64,000 nt of DNA from Amycolatopsis endophytica (GTDB lineage Bacteria > Actinomycetota > Actinomycetes > Mycobacteriales > Pseudonocardiaceae), in the NCBI RefSeq assembly GCF_013410405.1, contig NZ_JACCFK010000001.1, positions 5,131,616-5,195,615 on the forward strand, in the 5' to 3' direction. Positions 1 to 7,710 of this stretch are shown one piece after another; the first letter of the stretch is position 1, and each line of letters begins with the position of its first letter. The translations under genes and the position numbers were made by a program. The notes below the pieces were generated by a model that saw nothing but the letters and a program-made list of their open reading frames with translations, searched no databases and had not been told where the DNA came from.

Positions 1-153
1 GGCATCGTTCACCAGTACGGCGATGTAACCGCAGTCGATTTCCAACGCATTGTGCGCAAGCTGCCTGACGGCGGCCACGTCGCGCAGGTTGGCGACAACG
101 GGTACTGCCGAACTCCCGAGCGAGTGCACCTCCTCGCACAATGTGTGCGCCCA
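1..153 (-). pseudogene. Short-chain dehydrogenase (SDR) remnant, runs off the window edge
   Basis: The minus frame directly after the stop codon of the LysE-type gene reads EEVHSLGSSAVPVVANLRD and ends IAVLVNDA. This resembles SDR proteins from about residue 45 to the NNAG motif (usual form DVLVNNAG). The N-terminal TGxxxGIG cofactor-binding segment is absent: the frame is closed by the TGA at 154-156, and the only nearby start is a TTG at 139-141. I read it as an N-terminally truncated or decayed SDR gene continuing to the left. The family call rests on about 45 residues, and the match is imperfect (NDA for NNA). Confidence 0.4.
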
Positions 154-777
154 TCAGTTCGCAGTCCAGATGGGCACGATCGAGGCCACGAGGAGCAGGG
201 CCAGGACGATGTTGAGCGTCGTCCATTGCCGTTCGGTCCGCAGCACCCGGGCGAGTACGAGTCCGGCGAGGCACCACAGCGTGAGTGATGCCGCAGCGGC
301 CAGGCCGAACGCCGCGCCGAGCGCGCCGGCCAGGAGGGTGGGCTGCGAGGTGAGGGAAGCGAAGGAGGCAGCCGCGGCGACCGTCATCGCCCAGCCCTTG
401 GGGTTGTGCCAGAGCATCCACACGCCGCTGAGGAAGCCGAAGGGGCGCGCGGCGGCCGAGCCGTTGCCCGGGGAGCCGCTGCGCGCGGTCCGGATTGCCA
501 ACCACAGCAGGTAGACGGTGCCGCCCAGTTGGAAGGTCAGCCGCAGTGCCGGAGCGGCGAGGACCAGCCCGCCGAGGCCGGCTGCCGCGGCGGCGGCCAT
601 CGTGGCGAGCCCCACCGCGATGCCGGCCATCAGCGGGATCGACCGGCGGAAGCCGAAGTGCGCACCCGAGGCGGTGGCCAGGGTGGTGGCGCCGCCCGGT
701 GTGATCGTGGCGACCACCGCGAACACGGCGAGCGTGGTGAGTCCTGCAGCGGTCATAGTGCAGTTGTAGATCGCCAA
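154..777 (-). CDS. LysE/RhtB-family amino-acid exporter
   Basis: A 207-residue, strongly hydrophobic protein with about six membrane segments and the length typical of the LysE/RhtB family. The N-terminal segment with ITPGGATTLATASGAHFGFR matches the family signature (TPGP followed by a Gly-rich stretch). The middle carries WMLWHNPKGWAM, the usual NPK motif. Such proteins export amino acids or related metabolites across the cytoplasmic membrane, usually by proton antiport. It is transcribed away from the LysR-type gene at 835. That arrangement is classical for LysE/LysG pairs, so the LysR protein probably controls it. The substrate cannot be read from sequence. Confidence 0.85.
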   Translation of the reverse strand: MAIYNCTMTAAGLTTLAVFAVVATITPGGATTLATASGAHFGFRRSIPLMAGIAVGLATMAAAAAAGLGGLVLAAPALRLTFQLGGTVYLLWLAIRTARSGSPGNGSAAARPFGFLSGVWMLWHNPKGWAMTVAAAASFASLTSQPTLLAGALGAAFGLAAAASLTLWCLAGLVLARVLRTERQWTTLNIVLALLLVASIVPIWTAN

Positions 778-834
778 CCCACATCATGACAACGAATGTT
801 GGTTATCCTCAGCATTACAGGTCATAATTCTGGG
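778..834. promoter_or_regulatory. Divergent promoter region of the LysE/LysR pair
   Basis: A gap of about 57 bp separates the two divergent start codons. An ATGAC (786-790) and a GTCAT (about 821-825) form an imperfect inverted pair that could be part of a LysR binding site. No clear -35/-10 pair stands out. Assignment is mainly from gene arrangement. Confidence 0.35.
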
Positions 835-1716
835 GTGCCGACCAACCTGGACATGACGCTGCTGCGCACGTTCGTCGCGGTGTGCGATCACGCCGGCATG
901 ACCGCGGCGGGCCACGCGCTGCACCTCACCCAGGGAGCGGTCAGCCAGCAGGTCGGCAAGCTCGAGTCGGCCCTGGGCATGCCGCTGTTCGTCCGCAGCC
1001 GCCGTGGCCTGCGCCTGACCCCGGCGGGGGAGCGGTTGATCGGACGGGCCCGCGCGATGCTCGCGCTCCACGACGAGGTCTGGGCGGACATGACCGGCTG
1101 CGCCGTGGTGGGACGGGTCACCCTCGGCGTTCCGGACGATCTGGTCGCGATGCTGGCACCGGTCGTGAAGGGTTTCGTCGAGGACCATCCCCGGGTGGAG
1201 CTGTCCCTGGTCAGTGCGTCCTCGTCGGACTTGTCCGACGACGTCGGCCGGGGCGTCGTGGACGTGGCCGTCGTCGAGGAGCCCCACGAGTCCGCGGTGG
1301 GCGAGGTCGTGGCGCTCGACCGGCTCGTCTGGGTCGGCGATCGCGACGGCAGGGCGCGCCTTGCCCGCCCGCTTCCGGTCTCCGTCGTCTCGCAGTTCTG
1401 CGCGTTCCGGCCCGTCGTGCTCGACGCACTGCGCCGCGACGGTCGCGACTGGCGCACGGTCTTCGAGAACGGCAGCCTGGCGGCCACGCTGGCCACGGTC
1501 CGGATGGGGTTGGCCGTCACCGCGCTGCTGGAGTCGACCGTCCCGGTCGACCTCACAGTCCTCGGACCGTCGGCCGGCCTTCCCGAGCTCCCGCCGTTCG
1601 CCCTCACCCTCCGGGTGGGTACCGCGTCGGCGCCCGCGGCCGAGCTCGCGGACCGGCTGCGCACCGGGCTGGCCCGGCGTGGCGCCGGCGCCGGGCCAGC
1701 CCGGTACGGAGGGTAG
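835..1716 (+). CDS. LysR-family transcriptional regulator
   Basis: The N-terminal 60 residues hold the LysR winged helix-turn-helix (LLRTFVAVCDHAGMTAAG, then LTQGAVSQQVGKLE). An effector-binding domain follows to the end. I prefer the GTG at 835, which puts LDMTLLRTF near the N-terminus as in LysR/ArgP/LysG proteins and gives 293 residues. An ATG at 796 would add 13 unconserved residues and run into the promoter of the divergent gene. LysG/ArgP-type members activate the neighbouring exporter when an amino acid is bound, and that is the likely role here. The C-terminal tail is Gly/Pro-rich and probably disordered. Confidence 0.88.
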   Translation: MPTNLDMTLLRTFVAVCDHAGMTAAGHALHLTQGAVSQQVGKLESALGMPLFVRSRRGLRLTPAGERLIGRARAMLALHDEVWADMTGCAVVGRVTLGVPDDLVAMLAPVVKGFVEDHPRVELSLVSASSSDLSDDVGRGVVDVAVVEEPHESAVGEVVALDRLVWVGDRDGRARLARPLPVSVVSQFCAFRPVVLDALRRDGRDWRTVFENGSLAATLATVRMGLAVTALLESTVPVDLTVLGPSAGLPELPPFALTLRVGTASAPAAELADRLRTGLARRGAGAGPARYGG

Positions 1717-2310
1717 GAACCGTTCGTCGCGGCCACGAACTGCTGACCGTTGGGATACGCCACAGTGCAGGTGACGCTTGCGGTTTGGGTGACGCGCAGG
1801 CCAAGACTTGGCGGGATGGCTACATTCGATAGGCATCGCAGGGTTGGCGGCCGTTGAAGTGTCGGTTGCGCGGCCCGGACGTCAATAATCCGCGCGGTCG
1901 CGACGGCGGTGCCCGAGGTCCCGGTCGTCGCGTCCGGCGATATCGGTTCGGCGGCGCTCTGGGCGTGTCGACCCGGCGGGTGGAGCGGCTGGCCGAGCAA
2001 CTCGGCGTCAAGAGCTTGTCTCGCTCCTAGTAACCTCTAACGGCTGCTGGCCTGTGCTTACTGAGCCCTTCCGGCGGCGGATCGTCTGTTCCGCGGATCT
2101 CCCGGCGAGGAGATGTCGCAGGTACCGGACTCGGCGGCCTCGTAGCTGTTTGCGCGGGAGGACGAGCACGCGGATTTTGACCCGGTTTGATTCTCGAACC
2201 CGGTCCGGCGTCAGCCGGCGCATGCCGGCCACAGCCGCATTCCGCTGCCGCGACCTCCGCGCGGTTTCGAACTCCAGCGGGATTCCAGCGCCGTCTGCTT
2301 GCCTGGTGGG
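1717..2310. other. Non-coding / decayed stretch between the LysR gene and the biotin carrier gene
   Basis: About 590 bp without an intact gene. It contains the IS256-type transposase remnant described separately. On the minus strand near 1725-1800 a short frame reads VTQTASVTCTVAYPNGQQF, which looks like the C-terminus of a secreted protein but has no start and cannot be assigned. From 2030 to 2290 I see no gene or RNA. The region looks like a scar of past insertions at the left edge of the polyketide cluster. Confidence 0.5.
1941..2030 (+). pseudogene. IS256-family (mutator) transposase remnant
   Basis: The plus frame ending at the TAG at 2028-2030 reads GVSTRRVERLAEQLGVKSLS. This is the conserved N-terminal segment of IS256/mutator transposases (usual form LGVSTRRMEKLVETLGI-SLSKSQVS). 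Only about 30 codons survive and neither the DDE catalytic part nor terminal repeats are present, so this is a dead fragment. It was recognised from the motif alone. Confidence 0.6.
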
Positions 2311-2532
2311 GTGGCCGAGCAGATTCACGCGGAGATCGTCGCCAAGGTGATCGAGGTTGCCCGGGGCGAGGGCGCCGACCTCGTGGCCGGTGAGGCGGTT
2401 CTGGTGCTGGAATCGATGAAGATGGAGATCCCGGTGCTGACCGGGATCGCGGGCCGGCTGAGCCGGGTGGCGGTGCGCGTCGGGGACGTGGTCCAGGAGG
2501 GCGATCTCCTGGCCGTCGTCGAGGGGGCGTGA
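2311..2532 (+). CDS. Small biotinyl carrier protein (BCCP-like)
   Basis: A 73-residue protein that is almost entirely one biotin/lipoyl-attachment domain. ESMKMEIPV contains the biotinylated Lys of the MKM motif. Gly turns lie on both sides (LTGIAGRLSRV, VRVGDVVQEGDLL). It has the size of the stand-alone 70-residue biotin carriers common in actinomycetes. The GTG at 2311 places AEQIHAEIVAKV at the N-terminus as in those relatives; a TTG at 2299 is the alternative. It carries CO2 as carboxybiotin for an acyl-CoA carboxylase. Its likely partner in this cluster is the carboxyltransferase at 23932, and together they could supply malonyl-CoA, given a biotin carboxylase elsewhere. It lies 19 bp before the GH4 gene. 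Confidence 0.88.
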   Translation: MAEQIHAEIVAKVIEVARGEGADLVAGEAVLVLESMKMEIPVLTGIAGRLSRVAVRVGDVVQEGDLLAVVEGA

Positions 2533-2551
2533 CGGTGGAACGGGCCCGGTC

Positions 2552-3832
2552 GTGCGGTTGACGATCATCGGCGGTGGCGGGTTTCGCACGCCGCTCATCC
2601 ACCGTGCCGTCACGGAGTGGGGTGCGGTGCGGGAAATCGCCTTGTACGACACCGATTCCCGGCGGCTCGCGGCCATCGGCGCGGTGCTCGGGGATCAGGC
2701 CGTCGTGCCGCACACCGATCTCGACGCGGCGCTGGCGGGCGCGGACTTCGTGTTCTGCGCGGTGCGCGTGGGCGGCACGCGGGGGCGGGTGCTCGACGAA
2801 CGAGTCGCCCTTGACTGCGGTGTTCTGGGGCAGGAGACCACGGGCGCGGGCGGGCTCGCCTACGGGCTGCGCGGCGTTCCCGTGCTGACGGCACTCGCCC
2901 GCCGCATCGCCGAACTGGCGCCGACGGCGTGGGTCGTGAACTTCACCAACCCGGTCGGCCTGATCACCGAGGCGATGGCGGCGGTGCTGGGGGACAGGGT
3001 GATCGGGATCTGCGACTCCCCGGCGGGCCTGTTCCGGCGCGTGGCGTGGCTGCTCGGCGTGCCGGCGGAGCAGGCGTGGTTCGACTACGCCGGGCTGAAC
3101 CACCTGGGCTGGTTGCGCGCGGTCCGCGTCGCCGGTGCCGACCGGCTGCCCGCGCTGCTCGCCGGGGACCGGCTCGGCGAAATCGAGGAGGGCAGGCTCT
3201 TCGGCGCTCCGCTGCTGCGTGAGCTGGGCATGATCCCGAACGAGTACCTGCGCTACTACCACGCCACGGACGCCGCGATCGAGAAGGCGCGGACGGGTCC
3301 CACCCGCGGCGCGTTCCTGCACGAACGCCAGGAAGCGTTCTACCGCGCCGCGGTGGGCGAGCCGTCCGCGGCGGCGCGGCTCTGGGCCCGGACCCTGGCC
3401 GAGCGGGAAGCGACGTACTCGGCCGCGCCGGCGACGGCGAGCGGGGAACCCGCGGGCGGCGGCTACGAAGCGATGGCCGTCGCCGTGATGCGGGCACTGG
3501 CGGGCGAAGGCGCGGCGAACCCGGTGCTGAACGTGCGCAACCGCGGCGCCCTGCCCGGCCTGCCCGCGGACGCGGTCGTCGAGGTTCCGTGCCTGGTGGA
3601 CACCAACGGTGCGCACCCCATCGCCGGGGATCCGCTGCCCGGCGCGCAGCTCGCGCTGGCCCGCGCCGTGAAGACCGCCGAACGCACGACGATCACCGCG
3701 GCACTGACCGGTTCTTTAGCGGCGGCCGAGGACGCCTTCGCGGCGCACCCGCTGGTGGGCGACCGTTCGGTGGCGCGACGGCTGGTCGACGGCTACCGGG
3801 CGGCGCACCCGGAGCTGGACGCGCTGCGCTGA
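2552..3832 (+). CDS. Glycoside hydrolase family 4 enzyme (6-phospho-beta-glucosidase type)
   Basis: A 426-residue protein beginning MRLTIIGGGGFRTPLI, the N-terminal Rossmann NAD-binding motif of GH4. The Asn-containing VVNFTNPVGLITEAM, the metal-binding Cys in VIGICDSP and the His in NHLGW follow in family order. GH4 enzymes cleave phosphorylated glycosides by an unusual oxidation-elimination mechanism that needs NAD and a divalent metal. The GTG start at 2552 puts the nucleotide motif at residue 5, as expected. It is probably co-transcribed with the biotin carrier and is convergent with the PfkB kinase gene. It may be primary sugar metabolism at the cluster edge rather than part of the polyketide pathway. 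Confidence 0.9.
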   Translation: MRLTIIGGGGFRTPLIHRAVTEWGAVREIALYDTDSRRLAAIGAVLGDQAVVPHTDLDAALAGADFVFCAVRVGGTRGRVLDERVALDCGVLGQETTGAGGLAYGLRGVPVLTALARRIAELAPTAWVVNFTNPVGLITEAMAAVLGDRVIGICDSPAGLFRRVAWLLGVPAEQAWFDYAGLNHLGWLRAVRVAGADRLPALLAGDRLGEIEEGRLFGAPLLRELGMIPNEYLRYYHATDAAIEKARTGPTRGAFLHERQEAFYRAAVGEPSAAARLWARTLAEREATYSAAPATASGEPAGGGYEAMAVAVMRALAGEGAANPVLNVRNRGALPGLPADAVVEVPCLVDTNGAHPIAGDPLPGAQLALARAVKTAERTTITAALTGSLAAAEDAFAAHPLVGDRSVARRLVDGYRAAHPELDALR

Positions 3833-3853
3833 GGGCGGGTGTCGATCCCGTCG

Positions 3854-3888
3854 GCTGGCCGCGGCCAGCGAGGCGCACCGGGTGCGCC
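3854..3888. terminator. Two tandem hairpins between convergent genes
   Basis: GCTGGCCGCGGCCAGC (3854-3869) is a self-complementary stem. It is followed by GGCGCACC (3872-3879) paired with GGTGCGCC (3881-3888). They lie in the 67-bp gap between the convergent GH4 and PfkB genes, where a bidirectional terminator is expected. There is no T-run, as is usual in high-GC actinomycetes. Confidence 0.55.
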
Positions 3889-3899
3889 GAGGGCGGTCC

Positions 3900-4913
3900 T
3901 CACCCGCGTTCGCTGACCGCGGCCAGCGTGGCGCTCGCCCGGCGCACCGGGACCAGGCGGTGGCTCGGCAGCAGCGCTTCGACGAAGGCGTGGTCCCGCC
4001 GCAGCTCCTCGTCCGCCTCCCGCCACCAGGTGGCGATGTCGTGCCAGCCCGGCGCCGCCAGCGAGCCCCCGAACTGGCGCACCGACAGCGAAGCGCACAG
4101 CGTCGCGAACCGGACCCGGTGCGCCGGCGCCCATCCGGACAGCGTGCCCAGCACGAACGCCGCCGCGAACACGTCGCCCGCGCCCGTCGAGTCGATCGCC
4201 TCCACCGGCAGTGCCGGGACCGACACCACCTCGCCGCTCGCCCGGTCCGCGGCGACCACACCGTCCGCGCCGCACGTGATCGCCACCGACGGCACGTGCC
4301 GGAGCAGATCGCGCAGCGCCGAGGTGACCGTCGGCTGCCCGGTCAGCGCCAGCGCCTCGTCCCGGTTCGGCAGGAACACGTCGCAGTGCCGCAGCTGGTC
4401 CAGCGCCTCCTCGCGGCGCGCGGCCGACAGCTCCCACCCGATGTCGGCGAACACCAGCCCGCCCGAGGCGCGCGCGTGCCGCAGCCAGGTCTGCTCCTCG
4501 GTGCCCAGGTGGACGAAGTAGGCGCGCGCTCGCGGCGGACGCCCGATCGCGGTGTCCAGCGGCACCGGCCCGTCGTGGGCGTGGGTCACCATCGTCCGTT
4601 CCCCGTCCACCACCAGCGACACCGTCACCGGCGAGTGCCAGCCGGGGAACCGCCGCGACCGTGCCAGGTCCACCCCTTCGTGCGCGGACAGCACGTCCCA
4701 GCAGTAGTCGCCGTAGGCGTCGGTGCCGAACATCGCGGCCAGCGAGGTCGACAGGCCGAGCCGGGACAGGGCCACCGCGAGGTTCGCGATCCCGCCCGGG
4801 CTCGAACCCATCCCCGGCGCGCGCACTTCCGTGCCCAGCGCGGGAAATCCGCGCAGCCCGGTCAGGATCACGTCGAAGAACACCGTGCCGGCGCAGAAGA
4901 CGTCCACGCTCAT
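3900..4913 (-). CDS. PfkB-family carbohydrate kinase
   Basis: A 337-residue ribokinase-like protein. Near the N-terminus is the first PfkB signature (GSSPGGIANLAVALSRLG). The second, with the catalytic Asp and anion hole, is DSTGAGDVFAAAFVLG in the C-terminal third. These enzymes transfer the gamma-phosphate of ATP to a sugar hydroxyl in the cytoplasm. The gene lies 8 bp downstream of the SnoaL-like gene on the same strand, so the two are probably co-transcribed. It faces a GH4 enzyme that would use phosphorylated glycosides, hinting at a shared sugar pathway. The substrate is unknown. Confidence 0.88.
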   Translation of the reverse strand: MSVDVFCAGTVFFDVILTGLRGFPALGTEVRAPGMGSSPGGIANLAVALSRLGLSTSLAAMFGTDAYGDYCWDVLSAHEGVDLARSRRFPGWHSPVTVSLVVDGERTMVTHAHDGPVPLDTAIGRPPRARAYFVHLGTEEQTWLRHARASGGLVFADIGWELSAARREEALDQLRHCDVFLPNRDEALALTGQPTVTSALRDLLRHVPSVAITCGADGVVAADRASGEVVSVPALPVEAIDSTGAGDVFAAAFVLGTLSGWAPAHRVRFATLCASLSVRQFGGSLAAPGWHDIATWWREADEELRRDHAFVEALLPSHRLVPVRRASATLAAVSERG

Positions 4914-4920
4914 GGCGGGG

Positions 4921-5376
4921 TCAGGACGCGCGCCGGGCCGAGGGCACCAGCAGCAGGTCGTCGCGGGCGATCGAGCGGGACTTGGTGAACAGCTGCCCCT
5001 CGCGCACCACCAGAACGTCGTCGACGAGGCACGTGGGAAGCAAGGTCACCGCACCGTCGGCGTGGGTGAGGGTCACCAGCGCGTAGTACGACACCGTCAC
5101 GGTGTCCTCGCCCGCCGGCTCGATGAGCAGCTTGTCGAACCAGTGTCTGGGCACCACCCCCTGGTGCTGGGCGAAGTTCGCGCGCAGCGACTCCACGATC
5201 GCGGCGCGGCCGCGCACGTCGTCGTCGCGCGACGCGTGGTGCATCCGGCCGTCCTCGGTGAACGTCGCGGCGAACCCTTCGACGTCGGCGGAGTCGAGCA
5301 GGCGGATCTGCCGGGCGAAGAAGTGCTGCACCTCCGCGTGGACGCGGGCGCGGTCGGTGACATCGATGTGCGGCAT
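4921..5376 (-). CDS. SnoaL-like / NTF2-fold protein
   Basis: A 151-residue protein. The ATG at 5376 is preceded by AGCCAGGAGGAGCC, an excellent ribosome-binding site, and fixes the start; a much longer antisense frame across the next gene is spurious. The pattern VHAEVQHFFARQIRLLDSAD, FAATFTEDGRMHHA and a C-terminal RSIARDDLL is that of the NTF2-like superfamily. That superfamily includes SnoaL-type polyketide cyclases and the beta subunit of ring-hydroxylating oxygenases. In this cluster it could cyclise or hydroxylate the aromatic intermediate. It is divergent from the ActIV-like gene and has a candidate SARP box 46 bp upstream. Confidence 0.75.
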   Translation of the reverse strand: MPHIDVTDRARVHAEVQHFFARQIRLLDSADVEGFAATFTEDGRMHHASRDDDVRGRAAIVESLRANFAQHQGVVPRHWFDKLLIEPAGEDTVTVSYYALVTLTHADGAVTLLPTCLVDDVLVVREGQLFTKSRSIARDDLLLVPSARRAS

Positions 5377-5421
5377 GGCTCCTCCTGGCTCGGGTGTCTC
5401 CGCCGAGCGTGGCGCCGCGGC

Positions 5422-5438
5422 CTGGAGGTTCGCTGGAG
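5422..5438 (-). promoter_or_regulatory. Candidate SARP box upstream of the SnoaL-like gene
   Basis: On the minus strand the site reads CTCCAG-N5-CTCCAG, that is, two identical hexamers exactly 11 bp apart. A weaker third copy (GTCGAC) lies one more 11-bp step upstream. SARP regulators bind short direct repeats at one-helical-turn spacing near the -35 region. The same repeat occurs before other genes of the cluster in the same orientation. The divergent ActIV-like gene shares this 171-bp intergenic region. Confidence 0.55.
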
Positions 5439-5547
5439 ACGCGGTCGACGGGGCCGCCCGGCGGCTGCAGTGCGCTTCGACCGTGATTCGACCGTGCGCT
5501 GCGAACCTGCCCTGGGGTGGAAGGGATCCACCGGATCGGAGAGCGCC

Positions 5548-6459
5548 GTGACCGCCACGTCGGAACGTCTCGGGCAGATCGAGCAGGTCGCCGAGGGCGT
5601 GTACGCCTACGTCCAGCCCGACGGGGGCTGGTGCGTCAACAACGCCGGGGTGGTCGTGGACGGCGGGGAGTCCGCCGTCATCGACACCGCGGCGACCGAG
5701 CGGCGCGCGCTGGCGCTCAGGACCGCGGCGGCGGACGTCGGCGCCGGCCGGCCTTCGGTGCTCGTCAACACCCACCACCACAGCGACCACACTTTCGGCA
5801 ACGTGTTCTTCGCACCGGAAACGCTGATCGTGGCCAACGAGCCGACCCGCGCCGGGATCATCGAGAACGGGCTCAACATGCAGCAACTGTGGCGCGACGT
5901 CGAGTGGGGCGCGGTCGGCGTGCGGCCCCCGGTCGTCACGTTCGAGGAGTCGCTGACCGTGCGGATCGGCGGCCTGCGGCTGGAGCTGATCACCGTCGGC
6001 CCGGCGCACACGATCGCCGACACCGTGGTGTGGATCCCGCGGCGGCGCGTGCTGTTCACCGGGGACGTGGTGATGAGCGAGGTCACCCCGTTCACGCTGA
6101 TGGGTTCGATCAGCGGTTCGGTCGCGGCGCTGGAAGCGTTGCGGCGCCTGAATCCCGCGGTCGTCGTGCCCGGCCACGGCCCGGTCGCCGGACCGGAGGT
6201 CATCGACGCGAACCTGGCCTACTTCCACCGGATCCGCGATCTGGTCGCCGACGGCGCCGGGCGCGCGCCGCTGGAGATCGCGGCCGCCGCCGGTGCCGGC
6301 CCGTTCGCCGGGTGGCTCGACAGCGAACGCCTGGTGCCCAACATCCGCCGTGGGCTGGCCGAGGCCCAGGGGCTCCCGCCGGGGGCGCCCCTGGACATCC
6401 TCGAGGCCTTCGGTGAGATGGTCACCTTCAACGGGGCGGCGCCTGCGTGCCATGCGTGA
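5548..6459 (+). CDS. ActIV-like metallo-beta-lactamase-fold polyketide cyclase/thioesterase
   Basis: A 303-residue MBL-fold protein. The zinc ligands are visible: THHHSDH (HxHxDH motif), the His in GPAHTIADT, the Asp in FTGDVVMS, and the His in PGHGPV. The N-terminal VAEGVYAYVQPDGGWCVNNAG and the C-terminal FGEMVTFNGAAPACHA strongly resemble ActIV-type proteins of aromatic polyketide clusters. Those act as second-ring cyclases/thioesterases that release the bicyclic intermediate. I take the GTG at 5548 as start because VAEGVYAY then lies close to the N-terminus. Its end overlaps the convergent ABM gene by 32 bp. Confidence 0.85.
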   Translation: MTATSERLGQIEQVAEGVYAYVQPDGGWCVNNAGVVVDGGESAVIDTAATERRALALRTAAADVGAGRPSVLVNTHHHSDHTFGNVFFAPETLIVANEPTRAGIIENGLNMQQLWRDVEWGAVGVRPPVVTFEESLTVRIGGLRLELITVGPAHTIADTVVWIPRRRVLFTGDVVMSEVTPFTLMGSISGSVAALEALRRLNPAVVVPGHGPVAGPEVIDANLAYFHRIRDLVADGAGRAPLEIAAAAGAGPFAGWLDSERLVPNIRRGLAEAQGLPPGAPLDILEAFGEMVTFNGAAPACHA

Positions 6460-6775
6460 GCGGCTCGGGCTCGCGGGCGGCCAGGGTGGCGAAGAAGTCC
6501 GGCGCCACCTCGGTCAGCTCCTTGAGCTCGGCGAACCAGCCGAGCACCTCGGGGGAGCGCCGGTCGGCGGCGACCTGGTGCGCTTCCAGGTCCCGCCACT
6601 CGGCGAGCATGTAGTACTTGTCGGAGTGCCGGTGCGACTGGAAGAACCGCAGCCGCACGAACCCGTCCTGCTCGCTCATGTAGGCCACGATCAGGTCGAT
6701 GATCTCCCGGAACCGCACCGGGTCCCCGGTGACCGTGATCGGGTTGATCATCGTGGTGGTCGTGAACTCGCTCAT
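6428..6775 (-). CDS. Antibiotic-biosynthesis monooxygenase (ABM) domain protein
   Basis: A 115-residue single-domain protein of the dimeric alpha/beta-barrel (ABM/TcmI-like) superfamily. The pattern GDPVRFREIIDLIVAYMSEQ, then GFVRLRFFQSHRHSDKYYML and EWRDLEAHQ, is characteristic. Family members either oxygenate aromatic intermediates without a cofactor (ActVA-ORF6 type) or help cyclise them. The ATG at 6775 overlaps the stop of the upstream dehydrogenase by 4 bp (ATGA), so the two are translationally coupled. It is third in an acyl-CoA-dehydrogenase-like / dehydrogenase / ABM operon that looks like a set of tailoring enzymes. Confidence 0.8.
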   Translation of the reverse strand: MSEFTTTTMINPITVTGDPVRFREIIDLIVAYMSEQDGFVRLRFFQSHRHSDKYYMLAEWRDLEAHQVAADRRSPEVLGWFAELKELTEVAPDFFATLAAREPEPLTHGTQAPPR

Positions 6776-7710
6776 CGGGCGTCCTCCTCCTCGTCGCGCA
6801 GCGCGGCCAGCACGGCCAGCTGACGGCGGTCGCGTGCGGCGACCCGCTGCTCGTAGCCGTCCGTGCCGTAGGCGGTCTCGGTCTGGGCGATCAGCTCGGC
6901 GATGCCCTCGTCGTCCAGATCCGGCGTGCCCAGCTGCGACCAGCCCGCCGCGAGTCCCGCGCCGATGTGGCCGAACCACTGCCGGATGCCGCCCGGCCCG
7001 CCGCCGAGGTGCAGGGCCTGGAACGGGCCGACCACCGCCCAGCGCGGCCCGAGGGAACCGGTGATGGCGTCGTCGACGTCGGCCGCGGTGGCCACGCGTT
7101 CCTGGATCAGGTGGATGCTCTCCCGCAGCAGGGCGGTCTGCAGCCGGTTCGCGATGAAGCCGGCGATGGGCCGGCGCAGCACCACCGGCGTGCGGCCGAG
7201 CGCGGTGAGGAACTCGGTGGTCCGCTCGACGAGTTTCGGCTCGGTGTCCGGGCCGCCCAGGACCTCGACCAGCGGGATGACGTGCGGCGGGTTGAACGGG
7301 TGCGCGACGAGGACCCGGCCCGGCTGGGTGAGCCGCGCGCCGATCGCGTCCGGCAGCAGCGTCGAGGTGGACGACAGCAGCAGCGCGTCCGCCGGCGCGG
7401 CCCGTTCCACCGCCGCGAAGAGCTCCTGCTTGTCGGCCAGCCGTTCGCTGATGCTTTCCAGCACCACCTCCGCCCCGGTGACCGCCCCGGCGACGTCCGT
7501 CGTCACGGTCAGCCTGTCCAGCAGCGCGTCGGCGTCGGCGGCCAGCGCGGGCGCGTGCAGGCGGACCGCCGCGGTGAGCGCCTGCCCGGTTTCCGCCCGG
7601 CGCACCGCGACCCGGACCCGGTAGCCGGCGTCGGCCAGCAGGGCGGCCCAGCCCGCGCCGATGGTGCCGCCGCCGAGCACGGCGACGGCTGGGGAATCAG
7701 TTGTGCTCAT
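6772..7710 (-). CDS. 3-hydroxyacyl-CoA-dehydrogenase-like reductase (ActVI-ORF1 type)
   Basis: A 312-residue protein. AVLGGGTIGAGWAALLADAG near the N-terminus is the Rossmann dinucleotide site. VLESISERLADKQELFA, SSTSTLLP and AHPFNPPHVIPLVEV are hallmarks of the 3-hydroxyacyl-CoA dehydrogenase family. A C-terminal helical domain contains the PIAGFIANRLQ motif. In benzoisochromanequinone pathways a protein of this type (ActVI-ORF1) reduces the C3 ketone to set the pyran stereocentre. With ActIII-, ActIV- and ABM-like neighbours, that role is plausible here (inference). The start at 7710 overlaps the upstream gene's stop by 4 bp. Confidence 0.85.
   Translation of the reverse strand: MSTTDSPAVAVLGGGTIGAGWAALLADAGYRVRVAVRRAETGQALTAAVRLHAPALAADADALLDRLTVTTDVAGAVTGAEVVLESISERLADKQELFAAVERAAPADALLLSSTSTLLPDAIGARLTQPGRVLVAHPFNPPHVIPLVEVLGGPDTEPKLVERTTEFLTALGRTPVVLRRPIAGFIANRLQTALLRESIHLIQERVATAADVDDAITGSLGPRWAVVGPFQALHLGGGPGGIRQWFGHIGAGLAAGWSQLGTPDLDDEGIAELIAQTETAYGTDGYEQRVAARDRRQLAVLAALRDEEEDAR

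Noticed and set aside
4921..6453. A 510-codon minus frame joining the SnoaL-like gene with sequence antisense to the ActIV-like gene
   Set aside because: Only the last 151 codons are a real gene. The ATG at 5376 has a strong ribosome site, and the upstream part is the shadow of the MBL-fold gene.
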